From: Flavobacteriales bacterium
GTDB lineage: Bacteria; Bacteroidota; Bacteroidia; Flavobacteriales_C; GCA-002722245
Length of the DNA stretch: 64,000 nt
Reading direction: 5' to 3'
Assembly: GCA_023251095.1 (NCBI GenBank)
Contig: JAHEZL010000012.1
Span: 58,354 to 122,353, forward strand
Part shown: in pieces, positions 36,567-45,548 of the stretch
How the letters are laid out: every line of letters begins with the position of its first letter
Numbering within the stretch: position 1 is the first letter of the stretch
The notes under the pieces: model-generated
What the model was told of the DNA's origin: nothing
Database searches by the model: none
Seen by the model: only the letters and a program-made list of their open reading frames with translations
Made by a program: the position numbers and the translations under genes

Positions 36567-37142
36567 TTAAAATTTCAATCCCAATTCTACTTGTAATCCT
36601 ATGTCGTTTTGATATTTGTAAGCATTGGTAATTCTTTCGAAAATGCCTACTCCTAATATCAATCCGTAGGTGGTTCTTGGAATAAAAAATATTTCCTGAA
36701 TGGGGGATAATCCTACAATAGGATGATAAATGTTTTGACTGACCAGACTCGATGGATTGTTATATACTTCCACTCCCAAAGGAATTTGCAAACCTATATT
36801 GATCCATAAATTGGTTCCTACGTTTTTCATTGCGGAAATTCCCGGCACTATGAAATTAGGTCCGGGTGTTGGGTAGCCATTAAGTTCACTGATGCCATTG
36901 GCCATCACAGAAATGTTTTCCAACGATAAAGAATAAGGAAAGTACCATCCTTTAAAATCACCTTTTATAAAACGATAGTAAGTAAAGGCGTATCCGTTGG
37001 AATGACCTCCTGCTTTATAAGAAACAGACAATAAATTATTTGGATTGACTTGAGCGTTAAAGGAAAGCGCCGTTGAATCCTGAGCTGCCAACTCGCAAAA
37101 AGAGCTGATGATGAATGCTAAAACGAGTAAGATCTTCTTCAT
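36567..37142 (-). CDS. small predicted outer-membrane beta-barrel protein
   Basis: A 191-aa exported protein with a signal peptide ending LAAQ (about 20). Alternating hydrophobic strands and the C-terminal VELGLKF suggest a small barrel. No family was recognised. It lies 13 nt after cdsA and 41 nt before psd, so it is probably co-transcribed with phospholipid genes, but nothing in it points to lipid metabolism. Confidence 0.55.
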   Translation of the reverse strand: MKKILLVLAFIISSFCELAAQDSTALSFNAQVNPNNLLSVSYKAGGHSNGYAFTYYRFIKGDFKGWYFPYSLSLENISVMANGISELNGYPTPGPNFIVPGISAMKNVGTNLWINIGLQIPLGVEVYNNPSSLVSQNIYHPIVGLSPIQEIFFIPRTTYGLILGVGIFERITNAYKYQNDIGLQVELGLKF

Positions 37143-37155
37143 GCGATTGAATGCA

Positions 37156-37995
37156 TTAATAGAAAACAGAATATATTTTAATTAAAAAATAAACCATTGG
37201 GGCTGCTAAAAGCAAGCCGTCGAAACGATCTAAAATTCCACCGTGACCGGGAAGAATAGTGCCTGAATCTTTAATGCCCAGACTTCTCTTCAGCATCGAT
37301 TCGGCAAGGTCGCCAAGTGTTCCGAAGATCACCACTGTTAAAGCCATCAACAGCCAGAAACCGAGGTTATAGCTTTGGAAGATTAAATGACAAACGTAGC
37401 CGATAATTAAAGCAGCGATGGCACCGCCAATAAATCCTTCCCACGATTTTTTAGGGGAAATTCTTTCGAAGAGTTTGTGTTTTCCGTATTTGGTTCCCGA
37501 GAAATAAGCACCGGTATCATTGGCCCATAGCATGAAGAAAAAAGAAAAAGCTACATCAAATTCTCTGGTGGCTAAGGTTAAGTTTTTTGTTTCTTCAAAA
37601 TTGGCCACAAGCAAAAAGCCGAAAGGCAGAATCACATAGCCGATTCCTGAAATGGTGAGAGCGATATTGGTAAAGGGCTGATCGGTTTTTCTATACAACT
37701 CGGCAATAAAAATCCACACCACCAGCGGAATAGAAAATGAAGCCCAGGCCATGTAATTGTGATTGAGTGTGTAAGCGATAAAAGAGCAATAAGCAAGCGC
37801 GCCGATAACCAATCCGAGAATCCTGTTGGGTTGAATCACTGAGTTTTTAAAGAGTCCGTAAAACTCATTTAATCCAATCAAAGCAATCACACCAAACAAC
37901 GCAGCAAATGTCGCAAAGCTGAACCACATGGCGCTTAGCAGAACCAGTACAAATAAAACACCGGTAGTTGCTCGTTGTGAAAGATTGCTCTTCAA
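37156..37995 (-). CDS. cdsA: phosphatidate cytidylyltransferase
   Basis: Makes CDP-diacylglycerol from phosphatidate and CTP in the inner membrane. The 279-aa protein has about seven to eight hydrophobic helices. The family signature is present as DLAESMLKRSLGIKDSG followed by PGHGGILDRFDGL near the C-terminus; NDTGAYFSGTKYGKHK and SPKKSWEG precede it. It starts 1 nt after ftsH ends and is upstream of psd, which uses a later product of the same pathway. Confidence 0.96.
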   Translation of the reverse strand: MKSNLSQRATTGVLFVLVLLSAMWFSFATFAALFGVIALIGLNEFYGLFKNSVIQPNRILGLVIGALAYCSFIAYTLNHNYMAWASFSIPLVVWIFIAELYRKTDQPFTNIALTISGIGYVILPFGFLLVANFEETKNLTLATREFDVAFSFFFMLWANDTGAYFSGTKYGKHKLFERISPKKSWEGFIGGAIAALIIGYVCHLIFQSYNLGFWLLMALTVVIFGTLGDLAESMLKRSLGIKDSGTILPGHGGILDRFDGLLLAAPMVYFLIKIYSVFY

Positions 37996-37996
37996 A

Positions 37997-40087
37997 TTAA
38001 AAATCTAAATTAATTTGAAGGGGTGGTTTTTTGTCGTCTTTGTTCTCTTCCGCTTTTTCTTTTTCCTCTTTTGAAGAAGGTTCTTCAGCAGCAGCTTTCG
38101 GCGCTTCACTTTCTTTCTTCTCTTGTTCTGCTACTTTTTCGTTGATTCTTTTTTCAACGTCTTCTTTCTTTTCTTCCGCACTTTCTTCACCCGGACGGGT
38201 ACCGAAAATTGCTTCCAAATCTTCTTTGAAAATCACTTCTTTTTCAAGGAGTAATCTTGCTAGTTTCCCTAAAGATTCTTTGTGTTTGGTTAAAATATCT
38301 TTGGCTACTGTATAAGCTTCTTCAATGATTTTGCGAACCTCTTCATCAATGGTTTCAGCAGTTTGCTCACTATAAGGTTTAGTGAGTGCGTATTCGTTTG
38401 CGCCTGATGAATCGTAATAGCTAACGTTACCAATTTTTTCATTTAAACCATAAACAACAATCATAGACATGGCTTGTTTCGTTACTTTTTCCAAGTCGCT
38501 CAAAGCACCTGTTGAAATTTCACCAAATACAATTTGCTCGGCAGCTCTACCGCCTAAAGCAGCACACATCTCGTGAAAGATCTGATCTTTCGTAGTGATT
38601 TGTCTTTCTTCAGGAAGATACCATGCAGCACCCAGTGAACGACCTCTCGGTACGATAGTCACTTTTAATAAAGGTGAAGCGTGACGCATGAACCAGCTCA
38701 CTGTAGCGTGACCAGCTTCGTGGTAAGCAATGGTTTCTTTTTCCTTTGGAGTGATGATTTTATTTTTCTTTTCTAATCCGCCAATGATACGGTCAACAGC
38801 ATCGAGGAAATCCTGTTTGCCTACGGTTGATTTATTGGTACGGGCAGCGATTAAAGCCGCTTCGTTACATATGTTAGCGATATCAGCGCCCGAGAAGCCC
38901 GGAGTTTGTTTGGCCAAAAATTCAACTTCAACAGTACTGTCGATTTTGATTGGTTTCAAATGCACTTTGAAAATATCTTTTCGCTCGTTCAAATCCGGCA
39001 TGTCTACGTAAATCATACGATCGAATCGTCCGGCACGCATCAATGCTCTGTCGAGAATATCCGCTCTGTTGGTAGCAGCCAGCACGATAATTCCGCTGTT
39101 GGTACCGAAACCATCCATTTCAGTTAATAACTGATTGAGTGTGTTTTCTCTTTCGTCATTGGCGCCTTGTGCAGGATTTTTCCCGCGTGCTCTACCAATA
39201 GCATCAATCTCATCAATGAAAATAATACAAGGCGCTTTTTCTTTGGCTTGTTTGAATAAGTCGCGCACCCTTGAAGCACCAACCCCTACAAACATTTCCA
39301 CGAAATCCGAACCTGATAAAGAATAAAACGGAACTTTGGCTTCACCGGCAACGGCTTTGGCCAATAAGGTTTTTCCTGTTCCCGGAGGTCCTACCAATAA
39401 AGCACCTTTTGGAATTTTAGCACCGAGTTCAGTATATTTTTTAGGGTGTTTCAAGAAATCAACAATCTCTTTAATTTCTACTTTAGCTTCTTCCAATCCG
39501 GCAACGTCAGCAAAGGTAATATCTACTTTAGCGTCTTTATCAAAAAGGGTTGCACGTGATTTACCGATGTTGAAAATTTGTCCGCCCGGACCGCCGCCGC
39601 CGCCCATTCTGCGCATCATGAAAATCCAGAAAACAGCCATAATACCCAGCATCAGCAAGATTCCTGAAATACTTTCAAGGAAAGAATGTTCACGGTTTTC
39701 ATTGTCGACATTCACTATGTTTTTAGGTAAAGCCTTTGCATTGTAAGTATCCACTTCTTTCATGAAGGCATCGGCTGAAGAAATATCAAAAGTGTATTGC
39801 GGACCTTTTTGCGATATTTTACTATCGGCTTTAACTTCTTTAGTCGCCAGTATAGAATCGTTAAGGTAAGCCTCTACAAAAAGTTTTTCGTCGAGTTTAA
39901 CGATCACCATTTTTTTGATTTTGCCTTTTTCAAGCACGTCTTTTTTGAATTCGGAGAACCCAAGTTCTTTAGGGCCGCCCGGCATATCATAAAACTGATA
40001 CATGAAGATCAATCCGATTACCAAAAGGAAAATCCACTGTATCGGGAAATTCATTTTTGGCTTTTTAGGTATTTTGGCTGATGACAT
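37997..40087 (-). CDS. ftsH: ATP-dependent zinc metalloprotease FtsH
   Basis: Membrane-anchored AAA+ protease that degrades misfolded membrane proteins and regulatory targets. Two transmembrane helices (about 16-33 and 141-159) flank a periplasmic domain; Walker A GPPGTGKT (233-240), Walker [12 protein letters not shown], second region of homology [20 protein letters not shown], and zinc site HEAGH (456-460). The C-terminal 60 residues are an acidic/lysine-rich low-complexity tail (KKEDVEKR to DDKKPP). It lies 20 nt after rsfS and 1 nt before cdsA. Confidence 0.97.
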   Translation of the reverse strand: MSSAKIPKKPKMNFPIQWIFLLVIGLIFMYQFYDMPGGPKELGFSEFKKDVLEKGKIKKMVIVKLDEKLFVEAYLNDSILATKEVKADSKISQKGPQYTFDISSADAFMKEVDTYNAKALPKNIVNVDNENREHSFLESISGILLMLGIMAVFWIFMMRRMGGGGGPGGQIFNIGKSRATLFDKDAKVDITFADVAGLEEAKVEIKEIVDFLKHPKKYTELGAKIPKGALLVGPPGTGKTLLAKAVAGEAKVPFYSLSGSDFVEMFVGVGASRVRDLFKQAKEKAPCIIFIDEIDAIGRARGKNPAQGANDERENTLNQLLTEMDGFGTNSGIIVLAATNRADILDRALMRAGRFDRMIYVDMPDLNERKDIFKVHLKPIKIDSTVEVEFLAKQTPGFSGADIANICNEAALIAARTNKSTVGKQDFLDAVDRIIGGLEKKNKIITPKEKETIAYHEAGHATVSWFMRHASPLLKVTIVPRGRSLGAAWYLPEERQITTKDQIFHEMCAALGGRAAEQIVFGEISTGALSDLEKVTKQAMSMIVVYGLNEKIGNVSYYDSSGANEYALTKPYSEQTAETIDEEVRKIIEEAYTVAKDILTKHKESLGKLARLLLEKEVIFKEDLEAIFGTRPGEESAEEKKEDVEKRINEKVAEQEKKESEAPKAAAEEPSSKEEKEKAEENKDDKKPPLQINLDF

Positions 40088-40107
40088 AATTCTGTAATAT
40101 TTTTTAA

Positions 40108-40668
40108 TTAATCTTTGTTTTCAATTTTAGTGATCGCGGCGTCGGCCCACAGATCTTCAAGGTTGTAAAATTCTCTGGTGTGTTGCTGAAAAACGTGAGC
40201 AATAACAGAAACGTAATCTATTAAGATCCATTCCGAGTTACTGAATCCTTCTCTTTTCCATGGATATTCACCTGTGGTTTGTTTCACTTCTTTTTCCAGG
40301 CTTCCGGCAATCGCATCAACGTGCGTGCTGGAGTTTCCGCTGGCAATAACAAAGAAGTCGCAAACTGAGTTTTGTATTTTTCTTAAGTCGATAACTACGA
40401 TATCCAGCGCTTTCATTTCTTCCATTCCTGCAACAACTAGGTCGCTTAGCATTTGAGATGGACTCTTTTTAACGCTTTCTTTTTTTGCGACTGCTTTTTT
40501 AGGAGCAGCGGCTTTTTTGGTACTAACTTTTTTTACCGGTTTTTTTTCGGCTTTTGGCTTTACGCTTTTTACTTTTGTCTTTGGTTTAGCTGTTGCTTCC
40601 GTTTTCGACTTTTTAACCGTAACTTTTGCCTTAACTTTTTTGGTGCTCCCTGTAGCTTTTCCGGCCAT
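40108..40668 (-). CDS. rsfS: ribosomal silencing factor RsfS with a lysine-rich N-terminal extension
   Basis: RsfS binds ribosomal protein L14 and blocks subunit joining in starvation. The RsfS domain is residues about 72-180: MLSDLVVAGMEEMKALDIVVID, CDFFVIASGNSSTHVDAIA, WILIDYVSVIAHVF and REFYNLEDLW. It is preceded by about 70 residues made almost only of Lys, Ala, Thr, Val and Pro (for example VKKVSTKKAAAPKKAVAKK), resembling histone H1-type tails. A shorter start at Met73 would remove it, but the reading frame, ATG at 40668 and a -7 element (40701-40694) 25 nt upstream favour the long form. Confidence 0.92.
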   Translation of the reverse strand: MAGKATGSTKKVKAKVTVKKSKTEATAKPKTKVKSVKPKAEKKPVKKVSTKKAAAPKKAVAKKESVKKSPSQMLSDLVVAGMEEMKALDIVVIDLRKIQNSVCDFFVIASGNSSTHVDAIAGSLEKEVKQTTGEYPWKREGFSNSEWILIDYVSVIAHVFQQHTREFYNLEDLWADAAITKIENKD

Positions 40669-40693
40669 TGAAAAATGATTTTATATTTACGTT

Positions 40694-40701
40694 CAAAAGT
40701 A
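40694..40701 (-). promoter_or_regulatory. -7 element of the rsfS-ftsH-cdsA operon
   Basis: The minus strand reads TACTTTTG, matching TAnnTTTG, 25 nt before the rsfS ATG. It supports the upstream start at 40668. Confidence 0.5.
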
Positions 40702-40760
40702 AGGAAATAAATCAATACTTTTTTCACCGATTTAAAGGCTTTTGAAAATTAACATTGTTT

Positions 40761-41516
40761 ATGAGTAACGCTGTGTTCACAAGGGTTTTAGAGATAAATG
40801 AGGTGGCTTCCACCAGTGCGGAGGCGAAACGACTTTGCAAGGAGGTGAGCGGACAGAATTTAGCGGTTTGGACGAGAAAGCAAACTCAGGGTCGCGGACA
40901 AGTTGGTGCTTCGTGGTTCACCGGCGATGAAAAAGACATTGCTTTAAGTTGTGTTTTTTACCCCGGATCGTTCCCCGTTCAAAAGCAGTTTTTGCTGAAT
41001 ATGGTGGTGTGTAATGCTGTGTTTAATTACGTGAAATCCAATGTGAATAAGGAGGTGAGCATTAAATGGCCCAATGATATTTTAATCGGACAGAAAAAAG
41101 TGTGTGGTATTTTGATTGAAAATGTGCTGAGGGGTGCTGCGATTGATCATTCGGTGATTGGGATAGGAGTGAATGTGAACTCAAAAATATTTCCCGGAGA
41201 GCTTGCTCACGCTACTTCCATAGCCATTGAAAATTTTGCTTTTATAGGTTCTCAAAGAAGTGAAACGCTGGATCTGATAGATCATTTGGGCAAACATCTG
41301 GAGGAATTTTACCAACCCATTTTAAATGAGGTTCTGATCAGAGAAAATTACCTTAAACATTTGTTCGGATTGAATAAAGAACTTTCTTTTTTGAGGGGAG
41401 AGCAGGAGTTTAAAGGCACCATTACAGGCGTTGACGATTCAGGGAAACTAAAAATGCTGGTGAATGGGGAAGAGGTGTTATTCGGATTTAAAGAAATACA
41501 ATTTCTTTATTTATAA
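40761..41516 (+). CDS. birA: biotin--[acetyl-CoA-carboxylase] ligase, catalytic domain only
   Basis: Attaches biotin to the biotin carboxyl carrier protein via biotinyl-AMP. The 251-aa protein begins directly with the catalytic domain (INEVASTSAEAKRL), so the DNA-binding domain of E. coli BirA is absent and it should not act as a repressor. The biotin loop is GRGQVGASWF, followed by IKWPNDILI and KVCGILIE. The ATG at 40761 is preferred over the TTG at 40755. It is divergent from rsfS and overlaps the convergent SRPBCC gene by 10 nt. Confidence 0.94.
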   Translation: MSNAVFTRVLEINEVASTSAEAKRLCKEVSGQNLAVWTRKQTQGRGQVGASWFTGDEKDIALSCVFYPGSFPVQKQFLLNMVVCNAVFNYVKSNVNKEVSIKWPNDILIGQKKVCGILIENVLRGAAIDHSVIGIGVNVNSKIFPGELAHATSIAIENFAFIGSQRSETLDLIDHLGKHLEEFYQPILNEVLIRENYLKHLFGLNKELSFLRGEQEFKGTITGVDDSGKLKMLVNGEEVLFGFKEIQFLYL

Positions 41517-41911
41517 ATCTCCTGTAATTTATGCATGTTGTAATTGAAAAACTGCGTGAGCGGTCCTTTTACAACCATTTCCATAAACATGTTAATGTCA
41601 CCTTCAAAGTCCATGTAAGTCTCACAGGTAGTGTCGCTCAAAGGAGTGATGATGCATTTTAAATTGAATTTTATCGGAGAAATATCTGTAGAGATTAAAT
41701 GCACCAAAGAAGGTTCTGTTTTGTCTTGTAATTTTAAACCGATAGCTGCCATTTTTTTAATGCTGAAAGAGCATTCCGTTTCGGAGCTTACCCATTTTTC
41801 AACTTTGTCGGCAGGAAGCAACTGATTGAAGTTGTTAAGGTTTGCCAGAAAAGTAAAAACGGTTCCCGCAGGAGCGTTGATTACTTTTTTATCGGTTTGA
41901 ATTGAGGTCAT
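41507..41911 (-). CDS. SRPBCC/START-like protein
   Basis: A 134-aa protein with the helix-grip pattern of the SRPBCC superfamily: VINAPAGTVFTFLANLNNFNQLLP at the start, antiparallel strands in the middle and a long amphipathic C-terminal helix (PLTQFFNYNMHKLQEIY). Ligand unknown. Its ATG shares a base with the pyrE stop codon (41911), so translation is coupled to pyrE. This pyrE-linked gene is common in the phylum. Confidence 0.75.
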   Translation of the reverse strand: MTSIQTDKKVINAPAGTVFTFLANLNNFNQLLPADKVEKWVSSETECSFSIKKMAAIGLKLQDKTEPSLVHLISTDISPIKFNLKCIITPLSDTTCETYMDFEGDINMFMEMVVKGPLTQFFNYNMHKLQEIYK

Positions 41912-42564
41912 TATTTTTCTATTAATTTCCCCCAGCTTTCAGGATTCATTCTCCATGATTTGATTAAATCCTGCTGGGATTCGGTGATATATCCTGACTT
42001 AACAGCTTGTTGAATCAACACATCGTAATCGGAAAGTGTTACCAAATCACATTTTTCTTTTTTGAAGGCTTTGTGCGCCACATCAAAATCATAAGTGAAA
42101 ATTGCTGCCATTCCCAATACTGTTGCTCCTGCTGCACGCAGCGATTCAACAGCTTTTAAACTACTTTTTCCTGTAGAAATCAAATCTTCTATCACTACTA
42201 CTGATTGTCCGGAATTCACCACACCTTCAATAATATTTCCCAATCCGTGGTCCTTCGGAGCCGAACGAACATAGGCGAAAGAAACACCTAAATCCTGTGC
42301 TACCAAAGCTCCCTGAGCGATTGCGCCAGTAGCAACACCAACAATTACATCGGGTTTGCCAAAAGTTTCAATCACCGCGCTCGCCAATTGCTGACGAACG
42401 TAAGTTCTGATTTTAGGATAAGATAAGGTTACTCTGTTGTCGCAGTATATAGGAGATTTCCATCCGGATGCCCAAGTGAAGGGATCATTCGGTTGAAGCT
42501 TTATCGCTTTGACTTGTAATAGATATTCCGCAACTTTGGACGCTGCATCTTTATTAAACACCAT
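41911..42564 (-). CDS. pyrE: orotate phosphoribosyltransferase
   Basis: Joins orotate and PRPP to form orotidine-5'-phosphate in pyrimidine synthesis. The 217-aa length is usual. Motifs: FTWASGWKSPIYCDNR near the N-terminus, SAPKDHGLGN and the PRPP-binding VVVIEDLISTGKSSLKAV. The start codon lies only 8 nt from the start codon of the divergent Nudix gene, and the -7 element TACATTTG overlaps that other gene's ATG. Confidence 0.97.
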   Translation of the reverse strand: MVFNKDAASKVAEYLLQVKAIKLQPNDPFTWASGWKSPIYCDNRVTLSYPKIRTYVRQQLASAVIETFGKPDVIVGVATGAIAQGALVAQDLGVSFAYVRSAPKDHGLGNIIEGVVNSGQSVVVIEDLISTGKSSLKAVESLRAAGATVLGMAAIFTYDFDVAHKAFKKEKCDLVTLSDYDVLIQQAVKSGYITESQQDLIKSWRMNPESWGKLIEK

Positions 42565-42569
42565 AATCG

Positions 42570-42577
42570 CAAATGTA
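42570..42577 (-). promoter_or_regulatory. -7 element of pyrE overlapping the Nudix start codon
   Basis: The minus strand reads TACATTTG (42577-42570), then five bases, then the pyrE ATG at 42564. Transcription would begin at or next to the start codon. Confidence 0.5.
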
Positions 42578-43181
42578 TAAAGTTTTTATTAACGATAAAC
42601 CCCTGATTTTTTCACCACAAAGGTTTTCAACATTGAATTTGCTGGAAGTCAACGGGGAAGAATCAAAAAAAAAGTTACTAACCATTATTGAAAAAATGGA
42701 AGATGGTACTTTTTCAAGCGGATTGGAAATTGTGTCCAACGATATTGAGAAAATATGGGAAGAGTTCAATTCCTTCTACAAACCAATAGCGGCGGCCGGT
42801 GGAATAGTAAAAAAAGACGACAAAATTTTAGTGATTTATCGTCTTGGAAAATGGGATTTGCCAAAAGGGAAAATGGAAGAGGGCGAATCAAAAGAAGAAT
42901 CGGCCTTGAGAGAGGTGGAAGAGGAGTGTGGGGTAACGGCACTCAAAATTGTTGATAAACTTCCTGAAGTTTTACATACTTACACCTTGAAAGGGCAGAG
43001 AATTTTAAAAACTACTTACTGGTTTGAGATGACAACGGACTTTTCAGGGACGATGAAACCGCAGACTGAAGAAGATATTTCTATTGTAAAATGGGTGGAT
43101 GCAGAAGGGATGAAAGAAGTGTTGGCGAATACTTATCCTTCGATAAAGGATTTGTTGGGGATATATTTGATAAAGAGTTGA
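42573..43181 (+). CDS. Nudix hydrolase
   Basis: A 202-aa protein with an N-terminal domain (1-75) that begins MYKVFINDKPLIF, as in other Bacteroidota Nudix proteins beside pyrE, and a complete Nudix box, GKMEEGESKEESA continuing LREVEEECGV, which binds the metal and cleaves nucleoside-diphosphate-linked substrates. The substrate is not predictable. Divergent from pyrE by 8 nt, and followed by a large inverted repeat. Confidence 0.93.
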   Translation: MYKVFINDKPLIFSPQRFSTLNLLEVNGEESKKKLLTIIEKMEDGTFSSGLEIVSNDIEKIWEEFNSFYKPIAAAGGIVKKDDKILVIYRLGKWDLPKGKMEEGESKEESALREVEEECGVTALKIVDKLPEVLHTYTLKGQRILKTTYWFEMTTDFSGTMKPQTEEDISIVKWVDAEGMKEVLANTYPSIKDLLGIYLIKS

Positions 43182-43187
43182 TTCTCT

Positions 43188-43327
43188 CCAGTACGTCATT
43201 ACTCTCTACGTCATTGCGAAATTTTTGTACTCAAAAATGAAGCAAACTCATTACGTACTTCTTATTTACTGAACCACTATAAGTTTGCTTCATTTTTGAG
43301 TACAAAAATTTCGCAATGACGTACTGG
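43188..43327. repeat. large perfect inverted repeat, 42-bp arms
   Basis: Arms 43207-43248 and 43282-43323 are exactly complementary with a 33-nt spacer. The outer arm ends TACGTCATTGCG and the inner part TTTTTGTACTCAAAAATGAAG matches the core of the hairpin at 35644-35679. A further partial copy of the arm end, CCAGTACGTCATT (43188-43200), is complementary to 43315-43327, and CCAGTACGTCAT recurs at 63876. It lies between convergent genes. Confidence 0.8.
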
Positions 43328-43358
43328 GGGAACACTTGGAATGCGGATTGTAGAAGTT

Positions 43359-44771
43359 TTACCCCTCAATCAATCGTTTCAACTGATATTCAAAGCCCTG
43401 AGAAGGACTTTTAGCAGGATAATAAACAATTTTCCCGTCGGGACTGATCAGTATCCACTGTGTAGTTTGGTTTCTTTCGTAGTTCTCTACACGGATATCC
43501 TCAATACGGTAATTGATTAGCACGTCTTCATTTTTCTGGTAATGCAGAATGGGCCAGGTGTATTGGTTTTGCTGAATGAATTGCTCGTAGAGTTTTTGAT
43601 CGTAATCGGTGGAAATGCTAATAATTTCAAGATTTTTGGCGTAGCGTGTTTGCAGGTAACTCAATACTTTCATTTCTTCTTCGTAGCCTTTGTCCCATAC
43701 TTTAAAGAAACTCAGGTATACATATTTGCCTTGATGCGCACTCAGTTTAAATTCTTCTTTGCCTTTGTCCTGTAAAATAATTTCAGGCGCAGCTGTTCCG
43801 GGTTGTAAATGGAACATCAAACTTTTTACATCTAAAGCCATTCGGTGAAGATCGCTGTTTTCGGAGTGAGCAATAACAGAGTCGAGAAGGCCGCTCATCG
43901 CCTTTTCGTTATAAGCCGGATTGTTTTGCAGCTCCAGCAAACCATTGATGAGTATTAAGGAAGAAAGTTCAGGATTGTATGGGTTTCCGGGAGAAACTGT
44001 TTTAAGAATTTCAGAGTATTTTTTTGCGTTGATGAGATAAATGATGTTGCTTTTATCATCGTTGGCCAGATCAAACTTAAAGTAACCACGGTAAATGTTT
44101 TTGAACATCCCTACATATTGTATGTTGTTCAAATCGACGGGCTGTGCTGCGAAATATTTTTTTCGGATATTTTCCGGATGGTTTTTTTGCAGCATGGCAT
44201 CAAAGGTGCCGATGGTGTATTTGAGGTATTGTTTGAAATAAGGATTCTCGTATTTGTTGAGTTTTTCCAGTTGAGCGATGAAGTTTAAAATCAGTTTCGG
44301 ACCCTTCGCGTAATACAGGTTTTGCTTGTGTTTACTGATGAATTCATTAACGGCCCTGTCGACTTTATCAATTAAAAAATTGAGTTCGGTAGTGTCTTCA
44401 TTTTTCAAACGGAAGGGTTGAACATCTTTGGCTAAATAACCTTCTTCCTTTACTAATCGCGGATTTAAAGGCGGGATAAAAACAGTGTATTGTTTTCCCG
44501 GTTCGGCAAATAAAGTGCGTTTTGATTTTCCTAAAACAACAAAAATCATTTTCACTTCCTTGATATCGAAAGCAGCAGTAAAACTACCTTTTTCATCAGT
44601 GACACCGGCATAAACAGCTTCTTTTTGTTCGGTTAAAAAATCGGTGACAATATCTATTCTGAAGGGTTGATTAACGAAGGAAGATTTATCGCAAACTATA
44701 GTCGCATCGGTTGCCCATGCACGAAATCCAAATAAAAGAAACAGTATACTGATACTTCTATACATCTTCAT
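43359..44771 (-). CDS. exported thioredoxin-fold protein without CxxC
   Basis: A 470-aa protein with a signal peptide ending WATD (about 20). The first part is a large helical region with DUF4369-like beginnings; the C-terminal 140 residues are TlpA/AhpC-like: GTAAPEIILQDKGKEEFKLS, LEIISISTDYDQ and WILISPDGKIVYYP. Where WCxxC is expected the sequence is FFKVWDKGYEEE, so both redox cysteines are missing and it cannot be a disulfide reductase. Possibly a binding or scaffolding member of the family. It overlaps coaD by 14 nt. Confidence 0.75.
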   Translation of the reverse strand: MKMYRSISILFLLFGFRAWATDATIVCDKSSFVNQPFRIDIVTDFLTEQKEAVYAGVTDEKGSFTAAFDIKEVKMIFVVLGKSKRTLFAEPGKQYTVFIPPLNPRLVKEEGYLAKDVQPFRLKNEDTTELNFLIDKVDRAVNEFISKHKQNLYYAKGPKLILNFIAQLEKLNKYENPYFKQYLKYTIGTFDAMLQKNHPENIRKKYFAAQPVDLNNIQYVGMFKNIYRGYFKFDLANDDKSNIIYLINAKKYSEILKTVSPGNPYNPELSSLILINGLLELQNNPAYNEKAMSGLLDSVIAHSENSDLHRMALDVKSLMFHLQPGTAAPEIILQDKGKEEFKLSAHQGKYVYLSFFKVWDKGYEEEMKVLSYLQTRYAKNLEIISISTDYDQKLYEQFIQQNQYTWPILHYQKNEDVLINYRIEDIRVENYERNQTTQWILISPDGKIVYYPAKSPSQGFEYQLKRLIEG

Positions 44772-45228
44772 TTACCTCTTTAGGGAGGAACTGACTGGCG
44801 TCGCCTCCGTGTTTTAAGATATCACGAATGATGATGGAATTTATTGCTGAGTATTGTGGTTCGGTTACTAAATAAATGGTTTCAATGTCTTGTGCAATCG
44901 CATGGTTCATCATGCCTAAGCTGCGTTCATATTCAAAATCTTTCCCGTCTCTTAGTCCTCTTAAAATAAAACCGGCATTTACCGATTTACAGAAATCAAT
45001 GGTTAAACCTTCGTAAGTAAGGACTTTGATGTTAGGATTGTTTTGAAATATTTTTTTGATCCATTTCAAGCGTTGTTCCAGTGGGAAATAGCCTTCTTTA
45101 TTGGAGTTGCGACCAATGCCGATAATGATCTCATCGAAAAGGGAAAGTCCGCGTTCAATTACGCTGATATGACCCAGGGTAATAGGATCAAAAGTTCCGG
45201 CGAAAACAGCTATTTTTTTTGTTGACAT
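44758..45228 (-). CDS. coaD: pantetheine-phosphate adenylyltransferase
   Basis: Fourth step of coenzyme A synthesis, making dephospho-CoA. The 156-aa length is exact for the family. The nucleotidyltransferase motif TLGH (17-20) in AGTFDPITLGH, GIGRNSNK, FILRGLRDGKDFEYE and the late INSIIIRDILKHGGD are present. A -7 element (45240-45233) lies only 4 nt before its ATG. Confidence 0.97.
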   Translation of the reverse strand: MSTKKIAVFAGTFDPITLGHISVIERGLSLFDEIIIGIGRNSNKEGYFPLEQRLKWIKKIFQNNPNIKVLTYEGLTIDFCKSVNAGFILRGLRDGKDFEYERSLGMMNHAIAQDIETIYLVTEPQYSAINSIIIRDILKHGGDASQFLPKEVNEDV

Positions 45229-45232
45229 AAAC

Positions 45233-45240
45233 CAAAGATA
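45233..45240 (-). promoter_or_regulatory. -7 element directly before coaD
   Basis: The minus strand reads TATCTTTG, a perfect TAnnTTTG, then four bases and the ATG at 45228. A leaderless coaD transcript is predicted. Confidence 0.45.
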
Positions 45241-45255
45241 TAAAAGTTCAATTTA

Positions 45256-45537
45256 CTAATCTCTGAATATCTTAATATAACAATCGGTGATTTGATATTC
45301 GCCTCCGGGAGCTTGTCTTTCCACGAATTCGGCACCTATAAATTCCAGAATGCTGCGCTTCTCCGATATCCGGGTTTGGGTATCGTGTTCCCAGTCGGCA
45401 TCTTCGGGAACGATGATCAATGCCAGTAAAACATCGTCGTCGCCATGTTCATACTTTAATTTGAAAGAAGTTTTTTCGTTCGTGTATTCCAGATACTGAT
45501 CCTTCTTTATGCTTTTAAATGTCACCTTCTGCTCCAT
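45256..45537 (-). CDS. small conserved-type hypothetical protein
   Basis: A 93-aa soluble protein of no recognised family, with no signal peptide. It is acidic, with predicted strands in the N-terminal half (KLKYEHGDDDVLLALIIVPED) and a short helix RISEKRSILEFIG. It lies 11 nt after uvrA and 27 nt before the coaD start, so it may be part of the uspA-uvrA run. The coding pattern and start (ATG at 45537) look genuine. Confidence 0.6.
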   Translation of the reverse strand: MEQKVTFKSIKKDQYLEYTNEKTSFKLKYEHGDDDVLLALIIVPEDADWEHDTQTRISEKRSILEFIGAEFVERQAPGGEYQITDCYIKIFRD

Positions 45538-45548
45538 ATCTTTTTCTT

